Positions 1 through 5,474 of a DNA stretch of 5,474 bases are shown one piece after another. Location: positions 1 through 5,474 of the forward strand of contig JAGCUM010000005.1 of NCBI GenBank assembly GCA_017962865.1. Direction: 5' to 3'. The notes below the pieces were generated by a model. That model was not told the origin of the DNA, made no database searches, and saw only the letters and a program-made list of their open reading frames with translations. The DNA is from Spirochaetales bacterium (GTDB taxonomy: Bacteria; Spirochaetota; Spirochaetia; Sphaerochaetales; Sphaerochaetaceae). Made by a program: the position numbers and the translations under genes. How positions within the stretch are numbered: the first letter of the stretch is position 1; each line of letters begins with the position of its first letter.

Positions 1-52
1 TGCGGATCTCCAGGCCCTGCTTGATTCGCTCTGCGCACAGGTCAGAAAGTAA
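1..52 (+). CDS. 3' end of an upstream gene, probably the maltodextrin-binding protein (MalE-like)
   Basis: Frame 2 is open from the window edge to a TAA at 50-52 and encodes the C-terminal tail ADLQALLDSLCAQVRK. Only 16 residues are visible, so no domain can be shown. The tail looks like a charged amphipathic C-terminal helix, as found at the end of many sugar-binding proteins. A binding-protein gene directly before malF and malG is the usual order in maltodextrin ABC operons. The identity therefore rests on position, not on similarity. The third frame is also open up to about 130, but it would run through the hairpin and into malF, so it is less likely. The gene is cut by the window edge. 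Confidence 0.55.
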   Translation, partial: ADLQALLDSLCAQVRK

Positions 53-69
53 GACAATCTTCTTCAAAC

Positions 70-90
70 GGCAGGCCCAAGCGGCCTGCC
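70..90 (+). terminator. Intergenic hairpin between the upstream gene and malF (partial terminator or mRNA-stabilising stem)
   Basis: GGCAGGCC at 70-77 pairs perfectly with GGCCTGCC at 83-90 around the five-base loop CAAGC. The stem begins 17 bases after the upstream stop codon. The bases that follow (AATTGTTTAT) hold only a short T run, so it would be a leaky intrinsic terminator at best. In Escherichia coli, stem-loops between malE and malF protect the malE end of the transcript and lower expression of the permease genes; the same role is inferred here by analogy. It also lies only 16 bases before the malF start and could limit ribosome access. Confidence 0.6.
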
Positions 91-106
91 AATTGTTTAT
101 CGGCTT

Positions 107-1642
107 ATGGACAAGACTAACTACTTCTTAATGAACCCCTTCCAGAAGTTCTTCCACAAGACACGGAAAGCCATTCTGGGTTTTCCCTCTGCATTCGTGA
201 GGTTCTTCGCCAGAATCGGAAAGGGAATTGCAAACTTCTTCATACGCCTCGGTAAGGGAATAAAGGACTACTGTGTAGGTTTTGTCAAAGGAAATGCACT
301 GACAAAGGGCTCCTACGCCATCATGGGCCTGGGTCATATGGGCCGCGGACAAGCCGGCAAAGGCCTGATCTACCTGCTCGTGGAGGCTCTGTTCATACTC
401 TACATGGTGTTCTTCGGATCCCCCTACCTCGGCAAGTTCTTCTACGGCTTCTTCACCAAGGGAACCGTAGGAATCACGGAAACCCATGACTACTGGGATG
501 ACAATGCCGGACATTATGAGAAGATCGTCGGAGACAACAGCTTCCATGTGATTCTATATGGAATACTGACTCTGTTCATGATCTTCTTCTTCCTGGCAAT
601 CTACCTCAGGAGCCTCAAGGAAAGCAGGGAACTCGAGGCCCTGATAAAGGACGGAAAGAAGGCAGTCTCCTTCCGCAAGGAAGCAGGCGAGCTTCTGAAC
701 GAGAAGTTCCACATCCCCCTTCTCTCGCTTCCGATGCTGGGTCTGTTCGTCTTTACCGTCGTACCTCTGGTGACGATGATCGTCATCGCATTCACCAACT
801 ACGATGCATCGACCGAAGTCCCGCAGCATCTGTTCAGATGGGTGGGCTTTGCAAACTTCCGTGACATCTTCGGAGGGAACTCGGCCCTCAGCGGAACATT
901 CCTGAGAGTCCTGGGCTGGACGCTCATCTGGGCCTTCTTCGCTACGTTCTCCAACTATTTCGGCGGCATGATCGTGGCCCTTCTGATCAACAAGAAGGGA
1001 ATCAAGTTCAAAAAGCTCTTCAGAACCATCTTCGTAATGACGATTGCAGTCCCGCAGTTCGTCTCACTGATGATAGTATCCAAGATGCTCACTGCCGGAG
1101 ACAGCATGGAGATGAGCGGTATCATCACCCAGCTGCTCTACAAGCTCTTCGGATTCCAGTTCAAATTCGGAATCAACATCACCCATACCAGAGTCGCCAT
1201 AATCCTGGTGAACATGTGGATCGGAATCCCCTATTCCATGCTCATCTGCTCCGGTATCCTGATGAACATCCCGGCGGACCTGTATGAGAGTGCAAGAATC
1301 GACGGAGCAGGTCCGGTGAAGACCTTCATGAAGATCACGCTGCCTTACATGCTGTTCGTGACCGGGCCTTATCTGATCACGACCTTCATAGGCAACATCA
1401 ACAACTTCAACGTCATCTTCCTTCTTTCGGGCGGTGGTCCCGGAGATCTGCTGAAGTACACTTCGGGCGCAAAGGGAACTGATTTGCTGATCACATGGCT
1501 CTACAAGCTGTCGCTGGGCGTTGACCGCAACTACAAGCTTGCATCCGTCATCGGTATCCTCGTGTTCATCATCTCAGCCACATTCTCGCTTCTGGTGTAC
1601 AACAAATCCTCTGCGGTAACAAAGGAGGACCAGTTCCAGTGA
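107..1642 (+). CDS. malF: Maltodextrin ABC transporter permease, MalF type
   Basis: One of the two membrane subunits of a maltose/maltodextrin importer (511 aa). The ABC-permease EAA loop lies at about 391-413, with E394, S395, A396, G400, I410 and P413, and is the docking site for the ATPase. A typical MalF stretch, NNFNVIFLLSGGGP, follows at 432-445. About eight membrane segments are visible: 85-105, 145-167, 207-230, 266-294, 305-327, 362-385, 409-430 and 474-498. The first 65 residues form a basic amphipathic region with an 11-residue repeat. The loop after the third segment is short, so the large periplasmic P2 domain of Escherichia coli MalF is absent, as in Gram-positive-type homologues. 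No Shine-Dalgarno is seen before 107; Met9 (131) is an alternative start but has none either. GanP-like galacto-oligosaccharide permeases are related, but the amylase partner favours alpha-glucans. The ATPase is not encoded in the window. Confidence 0.92.
   Translation: MDKTNYFLMNPFQKFFHKTRKAILGFPSAFVRFFARIGKGIANFFIRLGKGIKDYCVGFVKGNALTKGSYAIMGLGHMGRGQAGKGLIYLLVEALFILYMVFFGSPYLGKFFYGFFTKGTVGITETHDYWDDNAGHYEKIVGDNSFHVILYGILTLFMIFFFLAIYLRSLKESRELEALIKDGKKAVSFRKEAGELLNEKFHIPLLSLPMLGLFVFTVVPLVTMIVIAFTNYDASTEVPQHLFRWVGFANFRDIFGGNSALSGTFLRVLGWTLIWAFFATFSNYFGGMIVALLINKKGIKFKKLFRTIFVMTIAVPQFVSLMIVSKMLTAGDSMEMSGIITQLLYKLFGFQFKFGINITHTRVAIILVNMWIGIPYSMLICSGILMNIPADLYESARIDGAGPVKTFMKITLPYMLFVTGPYLITTFIGNINNFNVIFLLSGGGPGDLLKYTSGAKGTDLLITWLYKLSLGVDRNYKLASVIGILVFIISATFSLLVYNKSSAVTKEDQFQ
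1621..1628 (+). promoter_or_regulatory. Shine-Dalgarno of malG
   Basis: AAAGGAGG lies inside the last codons of malF, 10 bases before the GTG at 1639. This strong site decides the non-ATG start of malG, because the next in-frame Met (residue 28) would remove a conserved-looking basic N-terminus and has no comparable site. Confidence 0.8.
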
Positions 1643-2565
1643 TCTACAACGAAGATACCAAACCCAAAAGACGAAGAGACCAGTTCAGGAACTACCAGAC
1701 CGGCGTCATCACCGGAAGCATGAGGGTCCGAAACAGGATCTCAAACGGTGCAACCTACATGGTGCTGATTATCCTGAACATCATCGCACTCACCCCGCTT
1801 GTCTACCTTGTGGGACAGTCCTTCCGCGCCGAAGCCGGAGCCTGGAGCAGCACGTTCTTCCCCAAGACCTGGACGCTGGCGAACTACAAAAGACTCTTCA
1901 CGGAGACACCGTTTCTGCGCTGGTACGGCAACACGTTCTTCGTAGCCGTAATCTCCTGCGTAATCACCACGGCCTTCGTGCTTGCAGTCAGCTATGCCTT
2001 CAGCAGAATCCGCTTCAAGATGAGAAAACCCATGATGAACGTCATGCTGGTTCTGGGAATGTTCCCGGGCTTCATGTCCATGACAGCGGTCTACTTCCTG
2101 TTGAAGATACTGCTTCCCAACCACTTCCAATCGCTGACCAGCCTGATAATCGTCTACAGCGCCGGAGCCGCCCTCTCCTACTATGTGGCAAAGGGCTTCT
2201 TCGACACGGTTCCCAAGTCCCTCGACGAGGCAGCCTTCATAGACGGAGCAACAAGGGCCCAGATATTCTGGAAGATCACCATCCCGCTCAGCAAACCCAT
2301 CGTCATCTACACCATCCTCATCTCGTTCATCGCCCCGTGGTGTGACTTCATCTTCGTGTCGTTCATCATGTCCGGTGTGCCTGATGTAGGCATGTACACG
2401 GTATCCCTGGGAATGTACAAGTGGCTGGAGCGTGAGCAGATCCAGCAGTACTTCACGACCTTCTGTGCAGCTGCCACATTGGTTGCAATACCGATCACGG
2501 CACTGTTCATCTGGCTGCAGAAGTACTATGTCGAAGGAATAACGGGCGGAGCTGTAAAAGGATAA
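1639..2565 (+). CDS. malG: Maltodextrin ABC transporter permease, MalG type
   Basis: Second membrane subunit of the importer, pairing with MalF to form the sugar channel (308 aa; MalG proteins are usually about 280-300). The start is GTG, and GTGA overlaps the malF stop by four bases, so translation of the two is probably coupled. The N-terminus (1-37) is basic and cytoplasmic. Six membrane segments are visible at about 39-60, 98-120, 133-156, 165-187, 218-241 and 275-295. The EAA loop is intact at 197-217, with E197, A198, A199, G203, I213 and P216. The C-terminus YYVEGITGGAVKG closely resembles the G-T-G/A-GAVKG ending typical of MalG. Family membership is clear; the exact sugar is inferred from the adjacent amylase. 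Confidence 0.93.
   Translation: MIYNEDTKPKRRRDQFRNYQTGVITGSMRVRNRISNGATYMVLIILNIIALTPLVYLVGQSFRAEAGAWSSTFFPKTWTLANYKRLFTETPFLRWYGNTFFVAVISCVITTAFVLAVSYAFSRIRFKMRKPMMNVMLVLGMFPGFMSMTAVYFLLKILLPNHFQSLTSLIIVYSAGAALSYYVAKGFFDTVPKSLDEAAFIDGATRAQIFWKITIPLSKPIVIYTILISFIAPWCDFIFVSFIMSGVPDVGMYTVSLGMYKWLEREQIQQYFTTFCAAATLVAIPITALFIWLQKYYVEGITGGAVKG
2556..2562 (+). promoter_or_regulatory. Shine-Dalgarno of the amylase gene
   Basis: AAAAGGA forms the last codons of malG, ahead of its stop, and lies 9 bases before the ATG at 2572. It supports this start, which is also the one that yields a complete lipoprotein signal peptide. Confidence 0.65.
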
Positions 2566-2571
2566 TTCACT

Positions 2572-2637
2572 ATGAACAGACATCGTATTTGCATATTGCT
2601 GATTGCCGTTCTGGCATCCCTGTTTCTGGTCTCCTGT
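2572..2637 (+). other. Lipoprotein signal peptide and lipobox of the amylase
   Basis: These 22 codons run from Met1 to the lipid-accepting Cys22. The n-region is MNRHR, the hydrophobic core runs from about residue 6 to 19, and the lipobox is L19-V20-S21-C22, matching the signal peptidase II pattern. Residues 23-37 after the cysteine are a short linker (Ala, Lys, Pro, Ser and Glu) before the barrel. Ala at +2 does not match the Asp inner-membrane retention signal known from enterobacteria. Confidence 0.88.
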
Positions 2638-4173
2638 GCATCCATGAAGAACCCCTCGGCCAAAGCCGCGGAGCCATTGGATGACGAATTCCGAAACTAC
2701 TATGAAATCTTCGTAGGGTCGTTCTTCGATACGGACAACGACGGAATCGGAGACCTCAACGGGGTGACGCAGAAGCTTCCCTACATCAGGGACCTGGGCT
2801 TCAACGGAATCTGGCTCATGCCGATTACCGTCGGCTCCAGCTATCACAAATACGATGTCGAGAACTACTACGACATCGATCCCCCGTTCGGAACGCTCGA
2901 TGACATGAGAAACCTCGTGAAGACAGCGCACTCCATGGGGATCGATATCATAATCGACCTGGTGGTCAACCATTCTTCCAGCAGCCATCCATGGTTCAAG
3001 AACGCCTGCGAGTACCTGATCTCACACGGTCAGCCAGGCGGAGAATACGGAGACTACTACAATTTCTCACAGTCTCAGAAACAGGGCTACCAGCGGGTTT
3101 CGGGCAGCGCCTGGTACTATGAGTGCCAGTTCGTCGGAACAATGCCCGATTTGAATCTCGATAGCCCGAATGTGAAAGATGAGATTGAAAACATCATGAA
3201 GTTCTGGCTACAGGACATCGGAATCGACGGCTTCAGACTGGATGCGGTCACAAGTTTCTACACCAACAGCACCCAGAAGAGCATAGATTTCCTCGGCTGG
3301 CTGAACCAAACGGCAAAGGCCATCAAACCCGACTGCTACATCGTCGGCGAGGCCTGGCTGGGAAACAACAAGGCCGTACGCGAGTACTATGCAAGCGGCA
3401 TAGACAGCTTCTTCTGCTTCCCGCTGGCAACAGCAACCGTTCGTGTGGCCGATACCCTCAAGGACATCAGAAGCAACCCGGGCGAAGTCTTCGGAAATCT
3501 GATGCTCGAACTTGATGAAGTCTATGATACCGGTATCCTTGCCCCGTTCCTGAGCAACCACGACACTGCACGTGTGGCTTCGTTTACCGGCCGCAGCCAG
3601 ACGGACAAGATCAAGATGTCGCAGGGTCTGCTCTCGTTGATGAGCGGAAGCCCGTTCGTCTACTACGGAGAGGAAATCGGTATGATCAGCACCTCCGACG
3701 GCTCAGACCCCTACAAGCGCATTGCAATGAAGTGGTCTGACAAGAGCGTCTACGAGGGCTGGTGCTACACCTCCCCGCAGGGCATCCCGGTAACGAAGGA
3801 CAACTACTTCTATCCCTCGGTCGAAGCCCAGCTTCAGGACCCTGCAAGCATTCTCAACTACTACAGGGCATCCTTGAACATGCGCAATGCCAATCCGGAG
3901 ATAGCAAGAGGCGAACTGACAATCCTTGATGACTACTACTCCCAGACAAAGTATGTCTGCGTCATGCAGCGCACGTGGAACGGCAGCACAATCACCATCG
4001 TCGTGAATCTGGACCGCGAATGGGCACATGACATAACTCTGGATACTGCAAGCCTCGGAATCTCAGGAATGACAGATGCCCTCTGCGCCGCAGCGGACGG
4101 AGACAAGGCAAGCTTCAATTCAAAGACCGGAAATCTGCACCTGCCGCCCTATTCGATTGTTGTTCTGAGATAG
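2572..4173 (+). CDS. Lipoprotein alpha-amylase, GH13 family (MPDLN group, GH13_36-like)
   Basis: Retaining glycoside hydrolase expected to cut alpha-1,4-glucans into maltodextrins outside the cytoplasm (533 aa). Residues 1-21 form a signal peptide (basic start, hydrophobic core) ending in the lipobox LVSC, so Cys22 should carry the lipid anchor. The TIM barrel spans about 38-430 and a C-terminal beta domain about 440-533. Conserved regions are complete: DLVVNH at 129-134; GFRLD at 220-224 with nucleophile D224; VGEAW at 258-262 with acid/base E260; and FLSNHD at 326-331 with D331. A Ca-binding-type loop, DTDNDGIGD, lies at 53-61. Region V is MPDLN at 191-195, known from the group between oligo-1,6-glucosidases and neopullulanases. 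Lipid-anchored AmyA of Thermotoga maritima, also beside maltose transporter genes, is a comparable case. No starch-binding module is visible. The gene starts 6 bases after malG, in the same operon. Confidence 0.92.
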   Translation: MNRHRICILLIAVLASLFLVSCASMKNPSAKAAEPLDDEFRNYYEIFVGSFFDTDNDGIGDLNGVTQKLPYIRDLGFNGIWLMPITVGSSYHKYDVENYYDIDPPFGTLDDMRNLVKTAHSMGIDIIIDLVVNHSSSSHPWFKNACEYLISHGQPGGEYGDYYNFSQSQKQGYQRVSGSAWYYECQFVGTMPDLNLDSPNVKDEIENIMKFWLQDIGIDGFRLDAVTSFYTNSTQKSIDFLGWLNQTAKAIKPDCYIVGEAWLGNNKAVREYYASGIDSFFCFPLATATVRVADTLKDIRSNPGEVFGNLMLELDEVYDTGILAPFLSNHDTARVASFTGRSQTDKIKMSQGLLSLMSGSPFVYYGEEIGMISTSDGSDPYKRIAMKWSDKSVYEGWCYTSPQGIPVTKDNYFYPSVEAQLQDPASILNYYRASLNMRNANPEIARGELTILDDYYSQTKYVCVMQRTWNGSTITIVVNLDREWAHDITLDTASLGISGMTDALCAAADGDKASFNSKTGNLHLPPYSIVVLR

Positions 4174-4175
4174 TA

Positions 4176-4835
4176 TTACTTCGGCCAGACAAAGGACGCG
4201 TTCAGGTGCGTCTCTCCGTTATCTATCAGGATATCCTCTCCCGTACATGACTTATTCACCACAGTAAGGAAATAGCACCACTGAGCAATCTCCTCGGCTT
4301 CGGCCCACTTCTTCAGCGGGGTTACGTCCATTATCTGCTTCCAGAGCTTCGGGTCCTCCATCACGGGCTTGTTGAGAGGTGTCTTCACCCCGCCGGGAGA
4401 GAGGCTGTTGCAGGTGGCACCGTACTGGGCCAGTCTGATTGCGACATTGCGTGTGTAGGCAAGAAGCCCGCCCTTGGAGGCGCTGTAGGCAGGAAATTCC
4501 GCCCCGGTATGGGCAGATGCGGAGGCAATGGTCAGAACGCTCTTTATGCTGCCCTGAAACGCATATTTCTCCGTCACGTTGATTGTGCCTTTGAGGTTCA
4601 CATCAATGTCGTCGTCCGAATCCTGCACCCCTGCGCAGTTGATGAGAATCTCCACCCCGTCGACATCCGGCAGTGTGGAAACATCTGCGATGTCCGCAAC
4701 ATAATGTGTGTAGCCGGGGCATCTTGCCTCGGCTTCCCTGATATCCAATCCGATGACGGTATGGCCGTTTTCCAGAAACAGCTTTGAAACTGCCTTTCCT
4801 ATTCCTCCGGATGAACCTGTAACCAAGACTTTCAT
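4176..4835 (-). CDS. Short-chain dehydrogenase/reductase (classical SDR), substrate unknown
   Basis: NAD(P)-dependent oxidoreductase of the classical SDR family (219 aa, shorter than the usual 240-260). The Rossmann motif TGSSGGIG is at 6-13. D31 at the end of the second strand suggests NAD(H) over NADP(H). D48, the NCAG motif at 66-69, Asn80, Ser105, Tyr117 and Lys121 (YSASK) give a full catalytic set. SPGGVKTP lies at 146-153, and the C-terminal TGEDILIDNGE is typical. The stretch between NCAG and VNLKG is only about 9 residues, which explains much of the short length. The start is the ATG at 4835, with AGGAGG seven bases upstream; a longer open frame to 4907 only reads back over the upstream gene. 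The ATG overlaps the upstream stop (ATGA). The substrate cannot be told from sequence; polyol or sugar-acid oxidation would be a guess. Confidence 0.9.
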   Translation of the reverse strand: MKVLVTGSSGGIGKAVSKLFLENGHTVIGLDIREAEARCPGYTHYVADIADVSTLPDVDGVEILINCAGVQDSDDDIDVNLKGTINVTEKYAFQGSIKSVLTIASASAHTGAEFPAYSASKGGLLAYTRNVAIRLAQYGATCNSLSPGGVKTPLNKPVMEDPKLWKQIMDVTPLKKWAEAEEIAQWCYFLTVVNKSCTGEDILIDNGETHLNASFVWPK

Positions 4836-5474
4836 GCAGCAACCTCCTGGCTCTTCTTGTTCTGCAACCACCTTGTAAGCGGTATTGTGACAAAGGGCAC
4901 GAAACACGATTCGACGACCAGTTCTATCACTGTTCCCGACAAAACTGCAGTCATTATATCAAACCAGGGCATCTCATAGACGGAAAGCCCTATGGGCGCA
5001 AAGGCCAGAATCATGAACAGTGCATTGTCCACAAGCTGTCCGATGAGGGTGGAGAATGCGGCTCTGGCAAAGAACCTGGCCTTGTTGTCCTTCCTTCTCT
5101 TCTCCAGTGCAGTCTTGATCTTGTAGATGATGTGCACGTTAACAAGGTTGCCGATCCAGAAGGCCGCAACCGAGGCAAATATGGTTCTGGGTCCGTTGGA
5201 GAAGATCTTGGCAAAGGCATCTGCCTGTCCAGCATATTCCGGCAACGTGGGCATCAACACTATCAGCCTGCCTATCACCATCAGGACAAACGAAACGATG
5301 GCTCCGACCGTGGTAAGGAAAACGGCAGTCCGTTCATCCCAGACCTCTACCACTACATTGGATACCAAGAAGACGCCCCAGCTTATCAGCAGGCCACCGT
5401 CACAGATTATGTACGGCGTCCCGAAACTGAGGGCTTTCATGCAGAAGATGTTCATCGTCACCGCTACGGCGACA
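4832..5474 (-). CDS. VUT/QPTR family (YhhQ-like) membrane protein, putative queuosine precursor transporter; 5' partial
   Basis: Integral membrane protein of the DUF165/COG1738 family, whose characterised members (such as Escherichia coli YhhQ) import queuosine precursors for tRNA modification. Counting from a GTG at 5461, family-like stretches are DGGLLISWGVFLVSNVVVEVW (start at 21; split here by a family turn), NGPRTIFASVAAF at 89-101, and FSTLIGQLVDNALF at 136-149 with the G-Q-x-x-D signature. About six hydrophobic segments are visible, with a basic cytoplasmic loop at about 117-133. The frame stays open upstream of 5461 to the window edge (Val-Ala-Val-Ala), and the first helix looks cut, so the true start probably lies outside. 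The VVVEVWDERTA form differs from the common TEVYG form, so the exact substrate is less certain than the family. The stop overlaps the SDR start by four bases. Confidence 0.72.
   Translation of the reverse strand, partial: VAVAVTMNIFCMKALSFGTPYIICDGGLLISWGVFLVSNVVVEVWDERTAVFLTTVGAIVSFVLMVIGRLIVLMPTLPEYAGQADAFAKIFSNGPRTIFASVAAFWIGNLVNVHIIYKIKTALEKRRKDNKARFFARAAFSTLIGQLVDNALFMILAFAPIGLSVYEMPWFDIMTAVLSGTVIELVVESCFVPFVTIPLTRWLQNKKSQEVAA
4843..4848 (-). promoter_or_regulatory. Shine-Dalgarno of the SDR gene
   Basis: The - strand reads AGGAGG, then seven bases, then ATG at 4835. The site is inside the last codons of the upstream membrane-protein gene. It fixes the SDR start and rejects the longer open frame. 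Confidence 0.85.

Noticed and set aside
128..829. Open frames on the - strand inside malF
   Set aside because: They lie wholly within the malF coding sequence, show no recognisable motifs and have no supporting ribosome sites.
1741..2988. A 415-codon open frame on the - strand across malG and the start of the amylase gene
   Set aside because: It is antisense to two genes with intact family motifs. Its translation is rich in Asp, Glu, His, Val and Arg, has no domain, and is best explained by codon bias on the opposite strand.
4083..4093. Palindrome CTGCGCCGCAG near the end of the amylase gene, as a possible terminator
   Set aside because: With a real loop it leaves only four base pairs and no T run follows, so it is not a credible terminator.
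3208..4118. Three open frames on the - strand inside the amylase gene
   Set aside because: The + strand frame carries every GH13 catalytic region, and the antisense products look like composition shadows.
4509..4893. Other open frames overlapping the SDR gene on both strands
   Set aside because: They share the region with an SDR that has complete cofactor and catalytic motifs, and neither product shows a family signature.
4836..4907. N-terminal extension of the SDR to a start at 4907
   Set aside because: It would only reread the upstream gene. The ATG at 4835 has an ideal ribosome site and places the Rossmann motif at residue 6, as usual for SDRs.

Overview
The window carries an ordinary but well preserved alpha-glucan uptake locus on the + strand, meeting a separate two-gene unit on the - strand. 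Base composition is near 50% G+C, with many ATC, AAC, TTC and GGA codons. The amylase is a lipoprotein with a recognisable signal peptide, so the host has lipoprotein processing and an extracytoplasmic site for starch breakdown. The mix of a Gram-positive-like MalF and a lipid-anchored amylase fits a free-living or gut anaerobe such as a spirochaete (Sphaerochaeta/Treponema relatives) or a Firmicutes-like lineage. That assignment is an inference from general resemblance and is weak.

+ strand, 1-4173: the last codons of an upstream gene (probably the maltodextrin-binding protein, by position) end at 52. A perfect 8-bp GC-rich hairpin at 70-90 follows. Then come malF (107-1642), malG (1639-2565, GTG start overlapping the malF stop by 4 bases) and a lipoprotein GH13 alpha-amylase (2572-4173), 6 bases after malG. 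The tight spacing argues for a single transcript. The model is that the anchored amylase cuts alpha-1,4-glucans at the cell surface, the binding protein captures the maltodextrins, and the MalF-MalG channel imports them. No ATPase (MalK/MsmX) is encoded here, so it must come from elsewhere.

- strand, 5474-4176: a VUT/QPTR family (YhhQ-like) membrane protein, probably a queuosine-precursor transporter, runs in from the right edge. It overlaps by ATGA with a compact classical short-chain dehydrogenase/reductase. The two genes are probably translationally coupled. The dehydrogenase stop and the amylase stop face each other with only two bases between them, so no separate terminator fits there.

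No RNA genes, mobile elements, CRISPR arrays or gene-free stretch over 300 bases were seen. I found no convincing new system. The points most worth a second look are the 11-residue amphipathic repeat at the MalF N-terminus, the hairpin plus missing Shine-Dalgarno before malF, and the MPDLN-type lipoprotein amylase tied to the importer.
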